Shown piece by piece: positions 15,820 through 23,745 of a stretch of 64,000 nt of DNA (the stretch's first letter is position 1; every line of letters starts with the position of its first letter). This DNA is from Agromyces intestinalis (GTDB taxonomy: Bacteria > Actinomycetota > Actinomycetes > Actinomycetales > Microbacteriaceae). Below the pieces are notes generated by a model that saw nothing but the letters and a program-made list of their open reading frames with translations, had not been told where the DNA came from and did no database searches. Location of the stretch: positions 3,038,001 through 3,102,000 of the forward strand of contig NZ_CP043505.1 of NCBI RefSeq assembly GCF_008365295.1. The letters are read 5' to 3'. Position numbers and translations under genes: made by a program.

Positions 15820-17661
15820 ATGGCACACCTCCTCGGCGCCGAGCGCCTGCACCTCGAATTCCCCACCCGCATCGTCTTCGACGAGGTGACCGTCGGGCTC
15901 GCCGACGGCGACCGGGTCGGCATCGTGGGGCGCAACGGCGACGGCAAGTCGACGCTGCTGAAGCTGCTCGCCGGCCGCCTCGAACCGGATTCGGGGCGGG
16001 TCACGCAGCGGCGTGGCATCCGTATCGGCATGCTCGACCAGGCCGACACCGTGGATCCCGACCTGACCGTCGCCCAGGCCGTGGTCGGCGGCATCGACGA
16101 GCACGTGTGGGCCGGCGACGCGAAGGTGCGCGACGTGATCGCGGGCCTGCTCGGCGACGTGCCGTGGCAGGGGCGCGTCGGCGACCTCTCGGGCGGCCAG
16201 CGCCGTCGGGTCGGGCTCGCCGCGCTGCTCGTGGGGGAGTGGGACGTGGTGTTCCTCGACGAGCCCACGAACCACCTCGACGTCGAGGGCATTGCGTGGC
16301 TCGCCGGGCATGTGAAGCAGCGCTGGGCGAGCGGACAGGGTGCGCTCGTCGTCGTCACGCACGATCGGTGGTTCCTCGACGAGGTGTGCACCGTGACGTG
16401 GGAGGTGCACGACGGCGTCGTCGAGCCGTTCGAGGGCGGGTACGCCGCGTACATCCTGCAGCGCGTCGAGCGCGACCGGATGGCGGCGGCCACCGAGGCC
16501 CGCCGGCAGAACCTGATGCGCAAGGAGCTCGCGTGGCTTCGCCGTGGCGCGCCGGCGCGCACGTCGAAGCCGAAGTTCCGCATCGATGCGGCGAACCAGC
16601 TCATCGAGGACGTGCCGCCGCCGCGAAACCGGGTCGAACTCGATCGGCTCGCCGTCGCACGCCTCGGCAAGGACGTCGTCGACCTGCTCGACGCGGGCGT
16701 GGAGTACCCCGCGCCCGGCGGCGGCACCCGCACCGTGCTGCGCGACGTCGAGTGGCGCATCGCGCCCGGTGAGCGCACCGGGATCCTCGGCGTCAACGGC
16801 GCCGGCAAGTCGACGCTGCTGGGCCTCGTCACCGGTGCGGTCGCCCCGACGAGCGGTCGGGTGAAGCGCGGCAAGACCGTGCGCATCGCGACCCTCAGCC
16901 AGGAGCTCGACGAACTCGCCCGCTACGCCGACCACCGGGTGAGCGCGGTCGTCGCCGAACAGCGCTCGAGCTACACCATCGGCGCGGGCTCGAAGGCGGT
17001 CGAGCTCACCCCCGGGCAGCTGCTGGAGCGCCTCGGCTTCTCGAGCCGCCAGCTCGCGACGCCCGTGCGCGACCTATCCGGAGGCCAGAAGCGGCGCCTG
17101 CAGCTGCTGCTCATCCTGCTGCAGGAGCCGAATGTGCTCATCCTCGACGAGCCGACCAACGACCTCGACACCGACATGCTCGCCGCCATCGAGGATCTGC
17201 TCGACTCGTGGCCCGGCACCCTCCTCGTCGTCTCGCACGACCGGTACCTCGTCGAGCGCGTCACCGACCAGCAGTACGCGATCCTCGACGGGCACCTGCG
17301 GCATCTGCCCGGCGGCGTCGAGGAGTACCTGCGGCTGCGAGCCGGGCAGGTCCAGGCCGGTACGGATGCCTCGCCGGCACGTGCGACCGCTCCGATCCCT
17401 CCGGCCCATTCGGCCCCTCCGGCCGGTTCGGCCTTGGAGGGCGCGGCTCGCCGCGCCGCCGAGAAGGAGCTCTCGTCGATCGACCGCCGGCTCGAGAAGC
17501 TGCAGGCGCAGATCGCCGAGCACCATGAGAAGCTCGCCCGCCACGACCAATCCGACTACGTGGGCCTCGGCGTGCTCGGCGACGAACTCGGTGACCTCGA
17601 AGCATCCGTCGCCGATCTCGAGACCCGCTGGCTCGAGCTGTCGGAGCAGCTGGAAAGCTGA
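15820..17661 (+). CDS. ABC-F family ATPase
   Basis: The 613-residue soluble protein has two ABC ATPase domains and no membrane segment. Walker A motifs are GRNGDGKST (residues 37-45) and GVNGAGKST (about 326-334); the signatures read LSGGQRRRVGLAALL and LSGGQKRRLQLLLIL, and both Walker B ends read FLDEPTNHLD or ILDEPTNDLD. Between them lies the interdomain linker, and residues about 545-613 form a predicted coiled coil. ABC-F proteins act on ribosomes in translation regulation or antibiotic protection. The C-terminal coiled coil resembles the Uup-like group more than EttA. Exact role unknown. Confidence 0.9.
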   Translation: MAHLLGAERLHLEFPTRIVFDEVTVGLADGDRVGIVGRNGDGKSTLLKLLAGRLEPDSGRVTQRRGIRIGMLDQADTVDPDLTVAQAVVGGIDEHVWAGDAKVRDVIAGLLGDVPWQGRVGDLSGGQRRRVGLAALLVGEWDVVFLDEPTNHLDVEGIAWLAGHVKQRWASGQGALVVVTHDRWFLDEVCTVTWEVHDGVVEPFEGGYAAYILQRVERDRMAAATEARRQNLMRKELAWLRRGAPARTSKPKFRIDAANQLIEDVPPPRNRVELDRLAVARLGKDVVDLLDAGVEYPAPGGGTRTVLRDVEWRIAPGERTGILGVNGAGKSTLLGLVTGAVAPTSGRVKRGKTVRIATLSQELDELARYADHRVSAVVAEQRSSYTIGAGSKAVELTPGQLLERLGFSSRQLATPVRDLSGGQKRRLQLLLILLQEPNVLILDEPTNDLDTDMLAAIEDLLDSWPGTLLVVSHDRYLVERVTDQQYAILDGHLRHLPGGVEEYLRLRAGQVQAGTDASPARATAPIPPAHSAPPAGSALEGAARRAAEKELSSIDRRLEKLQAQIAEHHEKLARHDQSDYVGLGVLGDELGDLEASVADLETRWLELSEQLES

Positions 17662-17757
17662 CGCCTGCTCAGTCTTCTTCGTCGAGGATTCTGCGTCATA
17701 CGGTGACATGTTGGCCGAGCCGTCGCAGATCCTGCACCTAGTCTTGATCCCGAGCTC

Positions 17758-17811
17758 GTGCCACGGCGGCACCGATCCGCGCCCGACCAGGCGCTCGTGA
17801 TCGGTGCCGTT
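17758..17811 (+). promoter_or_regulatory. Strong two-tier hairpin in the metQ leader, with an alternative pairing
   Basis: GGCACCGATC (17768-17777) pairs perfectly with GATCGGTGCC (17799-17808), plus one more C-G pair outside. An inner stem GCGCC/GGCGC (17779-17783 with 17790-17794) caps it. The upstream GTGCC (17758-17762) can instead pair with GGCAC (17768-17772). This could be the terminator of the ABC-F gene or an attenuator for metQ. I could not match the region to any SAM riboswitch class. Confidence 0.5.
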
Positions 17812-17862
17812 TCCCGTTCACCGCCACCAGCGCCCGGCCGAGCCCGACCAGAAAGGGATCCA

Positions 17863-18771
17863 ATGTCACAGCGCACCATCCGTCGCGGCGTCGTCGCCGC
17901 GCTCGCCGCACTTCCGATCGCCGCGCTCCTGGCCGGCTGCGCCACCTCCGCGGGCTCCGAGGCCGACGGCGGCTCGAGCGATGAACCCATCACCATCGGT
18001 GTCGTCGGTGCGAGCGACCCCTACTGGGCCACCTACGCCGAGGCCGCGGCCGACGCCGGCATCCCGGTCGAGATCGTCGACTTCGCCGAGTACACGCAGC
18101 CCAACCCGGCGCTCACCGAGGGCGAGATCGACCTCAACCAGTTCCAGCACATCGTGTACCTCGCCACCTACAACGAAGCGGCCGGCGAAGACCTGCAGCC
18201 GATCGGCTCGACCGCCATCTACCCGCTCGGGCTCTACTCGACCAAGTACGACTCGGTCGACGACATCCCCGACGGCGAGACCGTCGCGATCCCGAACGAC
18301 GAGTCGAACCAGGCCCGCGGCCTGCTCGTGCTGCAGTCGGCCGGTCTCGTGTCGCTCAAGGGCGGCGGCAGCATCTTCTCGACCGTCGACGACATCGACG
18401 AGGCGAAGTCGCGCGTCAAGGTGACCACCCTCGAGGCGACGCTCACCCCGACCTCGCTGCCCGACGTGGCCGCCGCGATCATCAACAACGACTTCATCGC
18501 CGACGCGGGCCTCGAAGCCTCCGACGCGATCGCGCAGGACGACCCGAGCGACCCGAACGCGCTGCCGTACGTGAACATCTTCGCGGCCCGCGCCGACGAC
18601 GTCGACAACCCGACCTACCAGAAGCTCGTCGAGATCTACCAGGACACCCAGGCCGTCCAGGACGGCGTGCTCGAGAACTCGGGCGGCACCGCGGTGCTGC
18701 TGAAGACCCCGGTCGACGACCTGGTCGCCTCGCTCAAGAAGGTGCAGGCCGACATCGCGGCCAAGGGCTGA
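17863..18771 (+). CDS. metQ: Methionine ABC transporter substrate-binding lipoprotein
   Basis: The 302-residue NlpA/MetQ-type lipoprotein binds methionine outside the membrane for import. A signal peptide ends in the lipobox LLAGC, with the lipidated Cys at residue 26. The mature part shows the family stretches EIVDFAEYTQPNPALTEG, DLNQFQHIVYL and GETVAIPNDESNQARGLL. ATG at 17863 has AAGGGA eight bases upstream; an in-frame ATG-type start further up lacks the signal peptide arrangement. It leads metN and metI, separated from metN by a hairpin. Confidence 0.94.
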   Translation: MSQRTIRRGVVAALAALPIAALLAGCATSAGSEADGGSSDEPITIGVVGASDPYWATYAEAAADAGIPVEIVDFAEYTQPNPALTEGEIDLNQFQHIVYLATYNEAAGEDLQPIGSTAIYPLGLYSTKYDSVDDIPDGETVAIPNDESNQARGLLVLQSAGLVSLKGGGSIFSTVDDIDEAKSRVKVTTLEATLTPTSLPDVAAAIINNDFIADAGLEASDAIAQDDPSDPNALPYVNIFAARADDVDNPTYQKLVEIYQDTQAVQDGVLENSGGTAVLLKTPVDDLVASLKKVQADIAAKG

Positions 18772-18806
18772 GGCTCGGGTTCAGTACGCTTCGCCTCAGA
18801 TCCCGT

Positions 18807-18842
18807 CGGATGACCCGGTGCGAACCTCGCCCGGGTCATCCG
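18807..18842 (+). terminator. Intercistronic hairpin between metQ and metN
   Basis: CGGATGACCCGG (18807-18818) pairs perfectly over 12 bp with CCGGGTCATCCG (18831-18842). No T-run follows. It is likely a partial terminator or a 3' stabiliser that lets metQ be made in excess over metN and metI. Confidence 0.55.
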
Positions 18843-18894
18843 GCGTGACATCCGATTCCCTCCCCGCGCAGCTCGCGCAGAAACCACGCACCGC

Positions 18895-19923
18895 ATGGCA
18901 CTCGTCGAACTCCGGGACGTCGTGAAGACGTACCCGCCCACCACGCGCGACGGCGACCCCGTCGTCGCCGTCGACCACGTCGACCTCGACATCCACGAGG
19001 GCGACGTGTTCGGCGTCATCGGCTACTCGGGCGCCGGCAAGTCGACGCTCGTGCGGCTCGTCAACGCGCTCGAACCGGCGACCTCGGGTCGCATCTCGAT
19101 CGCCGGAACCGACCTCACCGCGCTGCCCGAACGCGACCTGCGTCGTGAGCGGCTCGGCATCGGAATGATCTTCCAGCAGTTCAACCTCTTCTCGTCACGC
19201 ACCGTCGCGGGCAACATCGCGTACCCGCTGCATGTGGCGGGCCGGCCGCGCGCCGAGATTCGTGCGCGGGTCGACGAGCTGCTCGGGTTCGTCGGCCTCG
19301 GCGACAAGGCGAAGCAGTACCCCGAGCAGCTCTCTGGCGGGCAGAAGCAGCGCGTCGGCATCGCACGGGCGCTCGCGACCGCGCCCCGGCTGCTGCTGGC
19401 CGACGAGGCGACGAGCGCGCTCGACCCCGAGACCACGCACGAGGTGCTCGACCTGCTGCGCACCGTGAACCGCGACCTCGGCATCACGATGGTCGTGATC
19501 ACCCACGAGATGGATGTCATCCAGAACCTCGCGACCAAGGTCGCCGTGATGGAGCAGGGTCGCGTGATCGAGCAGGGCGAGGTGTTCGAGGTGTTCTCGC
19601 GGCCCGAGCACCCCGCGTCGCGTCGGTTCGTGTCGACCGTCATCAAGGGCGTGCCGTCGCCCGACGAGCTCGCCGGTCTGCGCGCGCGGCATCGCGGGCG
19701 GATCGTGACGGTGTCATTCCACGACGGCGGTGCCGCGCAGGCCGAGGTCTTCGTCGAACTCGCCCGCGCCGGCATCGCCTTCGAACTCGTCTACGGCGGC
19801 GTCAACGACATCCAGGGTCGCGCGTTCGGTCACCTGACACTCTCGCTCGAGGCATCCGACCGGGTGATCGACGAGACCCTCGCCCGCCTGCGCGATCGCG
19901 TCGAGATCGTGGAGGCCGCCTGA
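18895..19923 (+). CDS. metN: Methionine ABC transporter ATP-binding protein
   Basis: The 342-residue ATPase has Walker A GYSGAGKST (residues 43-51), signature LSGGQKQRVGIARAL (about 146-160) and Walker B LLLADEATSALD, followed by ITHEMDV. The C-terminal part, about residues 260-342, fits the NIL/ACT-like domain that binds methionine and inhibits transport in MetN proteins. No ribosome site is obvious in front of the ATG at 18895. The last codons (VEAA stop) are duplicated downstream, see the repeat at 19909-19991. Confidence 0.95.
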   Translation: MALVELRDVVKTYPPTTRDGDPVVAVDHVDLDIHEGDVFGVIGYSGAGKSTLVRLVNALEPATSGRISIAGTDLTALPERDLRRERLGIGMIFQQFNLFSSRTVAGNIAYPLHVAGRPRAEIRARVDELLGFVGLGDKAKQYPEQLSGGQKQRVGIARALATAPRLLLADEATSALDPETTHEVLDLLRTVNRDLGITMVVITHEMDVIQNLATKVAVMEQGRVIEQGEVFEVFSRPEHPASRRFVSTVIKGVPSPDELAGLRARHRGRIVTVSFHDGGAAQAEVFVELARAGIAFELVYGGVNDIQGRAFGHLTLSLEASDRVIDETLARLRDRVEIVEAA

Positions 19924-19991
19924 TGGACGTGCGTATGCCCGTGAACGATCTGCGCTCGCAGGACGCTGTGGAGGCCGCCTGATGGACGTGC
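19909..19991 (+). repeat. 24-bp direct repeat that duplicates the metN/metI junction
   Basis: The 24 bases at 19909-19932 are repeated exactly at 19968-19991, with a period of 59 bp. The unit contains the metN end (GTG GAG GCC GCC TGA) overlapping an ATG followed by GAC GTG. The first copy therefore ends metN, and the second copy starts metI. Confidence 0.95.
19923..19982 (+). CDS. 19-codon minicistron between metN and metI
   Basis: Between the two repeat copies a frame runs from ATG at 19923, overlapping the metN stop by 1 bp, to TGA at 19980-19982, which overlaps the metI ATG by 1 bp. It encodes MDVRMPVNDLRSQDAVEAA: it starts like MetI (MDV) and ends like MetN (VEAA). It is most likely a by-product of duplication that keeps translational coupling, rather than a functional peptide. 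Confidence 0.45.
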   Translation: MDVRMPVNDLRSQDAVEAA

Positions 19992-20641
19992 TCATCCCCC
20001 TGCTGCCCAAGCTCTTCGAGGCGACCCTCGAGACGCTGAACATCGTCGTCTGGTCGATGCTGTTCGGTGGGCTCGGCGGCCTCGTCATCGGCCTGGGGCT
20101 CTACTCGACGCGGGCCGGCAACCTGTTCGCGAACCGGTTCGTGTTCGGGGTGCTGAACGTGGTCGTCAACATCTTCCGGCCGATCCCGTTCATCATCTTC
20201 CTCGCCGCGGCTCAGCCGCTCGCGCGACTCGTGGTCGGCAAGGGCATCGGCGACCCCGCGTTCATCTTCATGGTGTCGCTCGCGGCGATGTTCGGCATCA
20301 GCCGGATCGTCGAGCAGAACCTGCTCACGGTGTCGCCGGGCGTGATCGAGGCGGCGAAAGCGGCCGGCGCGGGGCCGTGGCGCATCACGTTCACGATCGT
20401 GATCCCCGAGGCGCTCGGGCCGCTGATCCTGGGCTACACGTTCGTGTTCGTCGCGATCGTCGACATGTCGGCTCTCGCGGGGCTCATCGGCGGTGGTGGG
20501 CTCGGGACGTTCGCGATCCAGTACGGCTTCCGGCAGTTCGAGCCGGTGGTCACCTGGGCGGCGCTGATCCTCGTGATCCTGCTCGTGCAAGCGGTGCAGT
20601 TCCTCGGCAATCGCCTGGCGCGGGTGGTGCTGCGGCGCTGA
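19982..20641 (+). CDS. metI: Methionine ABC transporter permease
   Basis: The 219-residue membrane protein has five or six hydrophobic segments. It carries the inner-membrane coupling motif of ABC permeases, ARSPGVIEAA-like here as LLTVSPGVIEAAKAAGAGPW (about residues 116-135). It pairs with MetN and MetQ to import D/L-methionine. ATG at 19982 lies in the second copy of the junction repeat and shares one base with the stop of the minicistron. It is the last gene of the met operon and is followed by a short GC-rich hairpin. Confidence 0.93.
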   Translation: MDVLIPLLPKLFEATLETLNIVVWSMLFGGLGGLVIGLGLYSTRAGNLFANRFVFGVLNVVVNIFRPIPFIIFLAAAQPLARLVVGKGIGDPAFIFMVSLAAMFGISRIVEQNLLTVSPGVIEAAKAAGAGPWRITFTIVIPEALGPLILGYTFVFVAIVDMSALAGLIGGGGLGTFAIQYGFRQFEPVVTWAALILVILLVQAVQFLGNRLARVVLRR

Positions 20642-20653
20642 GGCCGGTCCACT

Positions 20654-20671
20654 CCTCCCCAGGAGGGGAGG
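20654..20671 (+). terminator. Short hairpin after metI
   Basis: CCTCCCC (20654-20660), loop AGGA, GGGGAGG (20665-20671) form a 7-bp stem. Its right arm also serves as a Shine-Dalgarno-like stretch for the ATG at 20681, so folding could control that gene. Confidence 0.45.
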
Positions 20672-20680
20672 AAGTGCCGG

Positions 20681-21187
20681 ATGTCACACCTCACGCGTTC
20701 CGGCGGAATCTGCGCGCCGACTCGCGCGAGCATCGTCGGCATGACGATTCCCGCTGACGAAGCCGCCCTCATTCCGCTCACCGACGACGACGCACTGCAG
20801 CGCCGGGTCGCCGACCTGTTGCAGTCCGCGTTCCGGCGCCAGTGGTGGACCCTCTACCTCGATGCCGACGGCCGTCAACTGCCGGTCATCATGCCGATGG
20901 CGGGGTATCCGCACGACCCGACCGAACCCGTCAGCGACGAGGGCGGGTTCTCGGGCACCGCGGCCCAGTTGCTCGCCGACCGTCTCGCCATGATGGTCGA
21001 GGAGCTCGGGGCTGCGAGCGTCGTGTTCGTCTGGGAGCGTCCCGGCTCCGCCGTGTCGACCCCGGCCGATCGTGCCTGGGCGCGCGAGCTCGCCGACGCG
21101 TGCCGCGCCGAAGAGGTGCCCGTGCGAGCGCAGTTCATCGCGCACTCGCGAGGCATCCGCTGGTTCGCGCCCGACGACTACGCGTGA
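20681..21187 (+). CDS. Hypothetical soluble protein
   Basis: The frame gives 168 residues from ATG 20681, which has GGAGGA about seven bases upstream, or 148 residues from ATG 20741 (MTIPADEAALIPL). The second start gives a more protein-like N-terminus, so either is possible. The sequence is acidic, with WWTLYLDADGRQLPVIMPM and a C-terminal VRAQFIAHSRGIRWFAP, and has no membrane segment. I recognise no domain and assign no function. It lies between the met operon and the convergent HNH gene. Confidence 0.65.
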   Translation: MSHLTRSGGICAPTRASIVGMTIPADEAALIPLTDDDALQRRVADLLQSAFRRQWWTLYLDADGRQLPVIMPMAGYPHDPTEPVSDEGGFSGTAAQLLADRLAMMVEELGAASVVFVWERPGSAVSTPADRAWARELADACRAEEVPVRAQFIAHSRGIRWFAPDDYA

Positions 21188-21220
21188 GGTCGGCTGGATG
21201 ACGCGGAGGGGCGAGAGCGC

Positions 21221-22468
21221 TCAGAACGGCGGTTCGGGCGGATACCCGAGCGCGGCCGTCGGCGCTGCATCGCCCGGCGACGCCGCTCGAGGTGCGGCGC
21301 CTACCGGATTCGGATCTCGATCGATGCCGTCGGAGCCTGCGTCGGGGAACCGCGTGACCGTCGTCGCACCTCGCGCCAGGGCTCGCATCGCCGTGGCCGG
21401 CTTCGTGACGTAGGTGCGCCCGGTGAGCGACCGCCACTCGAGGACGCCGTCGGAACGGTGACGCACCGACCAGGCCGACTCGTGCTTCAGATGGTGGTGC
21501 CCGGGGCAGAGGTGCGCGAGATTGTCGAACGCCGTACGGCCGCCGTCGGCGAAATCGTCGGTGTGGTCGAGGTCGCAGCGGGCCGCCCGGCGATTGCAGC
21601 CCGGGAACCGACAGGTCTCATCGCGCACCCGCAGCCATCTGCTGAGGTCGGCTGGCGGGCGGTAGACCGTGCGGTCGAGGTCGAGGACGACCCCATCGAC
21701 GGGATGGGTGAGCAGCCGGGTGAACGACGGCGCCTGTGCCGCGAGCCGACGTGCGACCTCGGGTGCGATGGGGCCGTACCCGTCGAGCTCGCCGGGGGCA
21801 TCCTCGACACCGAGCAGCGTGAGCACGGGCACTGTGACATGCACCGTCGGCCGCGCTGTGGCGGCCGCGACATGGAACGCCTCGCCGACCGGCGGCACCG
21901 CCGAGCGAAGCAGGTCGCGCGCGACGTCGGCGCGGATCTGCGCGGGCGTGCGCGGGTCGTCGGCGTCAGCCGCGTCGGCGGCGACCCGCTCGACGCGGTC
22001 GCAGATGAGCATCGCGTCGGAAGCATCGAGATGCAGATGCAGATGCAGCCAGGCCATGCCGTCGGCGGCGTAGTCGATCTCCCCGGCGCCCAGAGCTGCG
22101 AAGGTCGCGGGTAGCTGCGCGCACAGCGACCACGCCTCGTCGATGAGGCGCAGCATGGTGCGCTCGGCGATGCGCAGAGCGGTTGCGAGTTCGCTCGTCA
22201 CCGCCCGCCGCGCCATCTCGTGGCGCCGCTCGACGGACAACGCGGGGGATCTGAACGCGTCGGCATGGTGCAGCGCGTACTCGACGGCCGCGTGGATGAT
22301 GCCCACCTGCACCGACTTCTGCATCGCCTCGATGCGCCGGGCCTGCGCGGCGGCATCGACGAGGGCGCCGAGCCTGTCTTGCGCGATCACGTACGGAGAC
22401 CGCGCATCGAACGCGGCGACCGCCGGAGACCCGGCGGCGGCCGGAGCAGCTGCGGTGTCGATGAGCAT
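21221..22468 (-). CDS. HNH endonuclease of the 13E12 repeat / DUF222 family
   Basis: The 415-residue protein has an all-helical DUF222-type N-terminal region (about residues 30-330) and a C-terminal HNH nuclease domain. The latter contains CRFPGCNRRAARCDLDH, then FDNLAHLCPGHHHLKH, which supplies the CxxC zinc knuckle and the His-Asn-His catalytic set. Such genes occur in many copies in actinobacteria, often inside or next to mobile DNA, and their targets are unknown. The ATG at 22466-22468 is six bases from a TAGGCT -10 box. A LexA-type box lies over the -35 region, so DNA damage probably induces it. Confidence 0.9.
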   Translation of the reverse strand: MLIDTAAAPAAAGSPAVAAFDARSPYVIAQDRLGALVDAAAQARRIEAMQKSVQVGIIHAAVEYALHHADAFRSPALSVERRHEMARRAVTSELATALRIAERTMLRLIDEAWSLCAQLPATFAALGAGEIDYAADGMAWLHLHLHLDASDAMLICDRVERVAADAADADDPRTPAQIRADVARDLLRSAVPPVGEAFHVAAATARPTVHVTVPVLTLLGVEDAPGELDGYGPIAPEVARRLAAQAPSFTRLLTHPVDGVVLDLDRTVYRPPADLSRWLRVRDETCRFPGCNRRAARCDLDHTDDFADGGRTAFDNLAHLCPGHHHLKHESAWSVRHRSDGVLEWRSLTGRTYVTKPATAMRALARGATTVTRFPDAGSDGIDRDPNPVGAAPRAASPGDAAPTAALGYPPEPPF

Positions 22469-22474
22469 GCGGTC

Positions 22475-22503
22475 AGCCTACAGAGATGCGAACGTATGTT
22501 CGA
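22475..22503 (-). promoter_or_regulatory. LexA (SOS) box and leaderless promoter of the HNH gene
   Basis: Read on the minus strand, the palindrome TCGAACATACGTTCGC (22488-22503) fits the actinobacterial SOS box TCGAAC-N4-GTTCGA, missing only the last base. Seven bases downstream is TAGGCT (22475-22480), then six bases and the ATG. LexA bound here would cover the -35 position. Confidence 0.75.
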
Positions 22504-22530
22504 GAGTTCTCCACCGTTCACCCGGCCCGT

Positions 22531-23061
22531 TCACCCGGCCCGACTGCATTCGCTCGTGGACCTCATCTCGATGCGCGCCTGCTCGTCTCCGCCCCGGGCG
22601 GTGAGCTCGATCACGATCAGGTCGCGACCGACGATGCGGATGTCGAGGTTCTCACGCGACTCGAGCGCGGTGACCCGCACCACCCAGCCGTCGGCTTCGG
22701 AGAACGCCTCCGAAAGGCCGGCCGACCAGCCCACCCGATCGAACGCGGGGTCGATCCCGACGACCCGCCGCACGTCGGCCTGGTCGCCGCGCCCGTCGAG
22801 CGGGCAGGCGGCACGGGTGATCTCCTCGGAGCGGTCGAGCACGATGGCCGCCGGAAGCGTGCCCTCGATCCGATCGAGATGCGCGGTGACCTTCGCGGTC
22901 GCAGCCTCGACGGTCGGCGGCTGCGGGTTCGGAACGAGCAGCGTCGCGACCCACGCGCCGATCGCGAGAAGGCCGACCGCGACGGCCAGCACGATCGTCG
23001 CCGTTGGCTTCGGTCGGGCTCGCGAGGGCATCAGCGATCGGCCGGGATGCTGCGGCGTCAT
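22531..23061 (-). CDS. Hypothetical single-pass membrane protein, coupled to a MarR gene
   Basis: The 176-residue protein has a basic N-terminus, one strong membrane helix at about residues 21-42 (TIVLAVAVGLLAIGAWVATL) and an extracytoplasmic domain of about 130 residues with a single pair of cysteines. I recognise no family. ATG at 23059-23061 shares one base with the MarR stop (TGATG), so it is translated from the MarR message. ATG ten codons later is an alternative. The coupling suggests that the regulator controls it, which is inference. Confidence 0.72.
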   Translation of the reverse strand: MTPQHPGRSLMPSRARPKPTATIVLAVAVGLLAIGAWVATLLVPNPQPPTVEAATAKVTAHLDRIEGTLPAAIVLDRSEEITRAACPLDGRGDQADVRRVVGIDPAFDRVGWSAGLSEAFSEADGWVVRVTALESRENLDIRIVGRDLIVIELTARGGDEQARIEMRSTSECSRAG

Positions 23062-23552
23062 CAATCGAACCCGAGACTCAGCTTGCGCAGCAGCGACGCC
23101 AGCCGCCGCTGCTCGCCCGACGGCAGCCCGGCGAGCAGCTCGGCTTCGGCGTCGACGAGTCGGGTGATCGCGGCATCGACGCGGGTCAGTCCGGCCGCGC
23201 TCATCTCGACGAGGATGCCGCGCCCGTCGTGCGGATCGGTCTGCCGACTCACGAGCCCTCGGGACACGAGCCGGTCGATGCGGTTCGTCATCGTGCCGCT
23301 CGAGACCAGCGTCTGCTGCAGCAGCGCTTTCGGGCTGAGCCGGTAGGGCGCGCCGGCGCGGCGCAGCGCCGACAGCACATCGAACTCCCACGACTCCAGT
23401 CCCGACTGGGTGAACGCGTGCTTGCGCGCGCGGTCGAGGTGCTTCGAGAGGCGGTCGACGCGCGAGAACACCTGCAGCGGCGCGAAATCGAGGTCGCCGC
23501 GCTCGCGCTCCCAGTCGCCGACGATCCGGTCCACCTCGTCGCTGTCCGCCAT
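23061..23552 (-). CDS. MarR-family transcriptional regulator
   Basis: The 163-residue protein has the winged-helix core of MarR repressors. FAPLQVFSRVDRLSKHLDR leads into LESWEFDVLSALRRAG, the recognition region is SPKALLQQTLVSSGTMTNRIDRLVSRGLVSR (about residues 73-103), and the wing is RQTDPHDGRGILVEMSAAG with the conserved Asp-x-Arg-Gly. It binds DNA as a dimer; the ligand is unknown. ATG at 23550-23552 is six bases behind CAGAAT, so leaderless. Only the coupled membrane protein shares its transcript. Confidence 0.88.
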   Translation of the reverse strand: MADSDEVDRIVGDWERERGDLDFAPLQVFSRVDRLSKHLDRARKHAFTQSGLESWEFDVLSALRRAGAPYRLSPKALLQQTLVSSGTMTNRIDRLVSRGLVSRQTDPHDGRGILVEMSAAGLTRVDAAITRLVDAEAELLAGLPSGEQRRLASLLRKLSLGFD

Positions 23553-23558
23553 GAGCAC

Positions 23559-23564
23559 ATTCTG
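23559..23564 (-). promoter_or_regulatory. -10 box of a leaderless promoter for the MarR pair
   Basis: On the minus strand CAGAAT lies exactly six bases before the MarR ATG. Confidence 0.45.
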
Positions 23565-23672
23565 GCAGGCGGGCTGGCAGGCAGGCAGCGAGGCAGCGGG
23601 AGAGACACCCGGATGCCTCGTGGCAGACTTGAGGGCGTGCCCGGCGGGTTCCGACCCGCGCCCGAGGCGCGA

Positions 23673-23744
23673 TCCGCCATGGTGTAACGGCAGCACGACA
23701 GCCTTTGGAGCTGTGAGGACCAGGTTCGAATCCTGGTGGCGGAG
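23673..23744 (+). tRNA. tRNA-Gln (anticodon TTG)
   Basis: A 72-base cloverleaf is readable. The acceptor arms are TCCGCCA and TGGCGGA. The anticodon stem ACAGC/GCTGT encloses the loop CTTTGGA, with anticodon TTG for CAA codons. The T arm is CCAGG-TTCGAAT-CCTGG. CCA is not encoded. The glmU start codon follows only one base after the discriminator. Confidence 0.96.
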
Positions 23745-23745
23745 C

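Noticed and set aside
17662..17862. SAM-I, SAM-II or SAM-IV riboswitch before metQ.
   Set aside because: I searched by eye for the conserved core blocks of these classes and found none; only alternative hairpins are supported.
21221..22468. HNH/DUF222 gene as part of an intein, group II intron or prophage.
   Set aside because: No reverse transcriptase, integrase, terminase or terminal repeats lie nearby, and flanking genes are intact.
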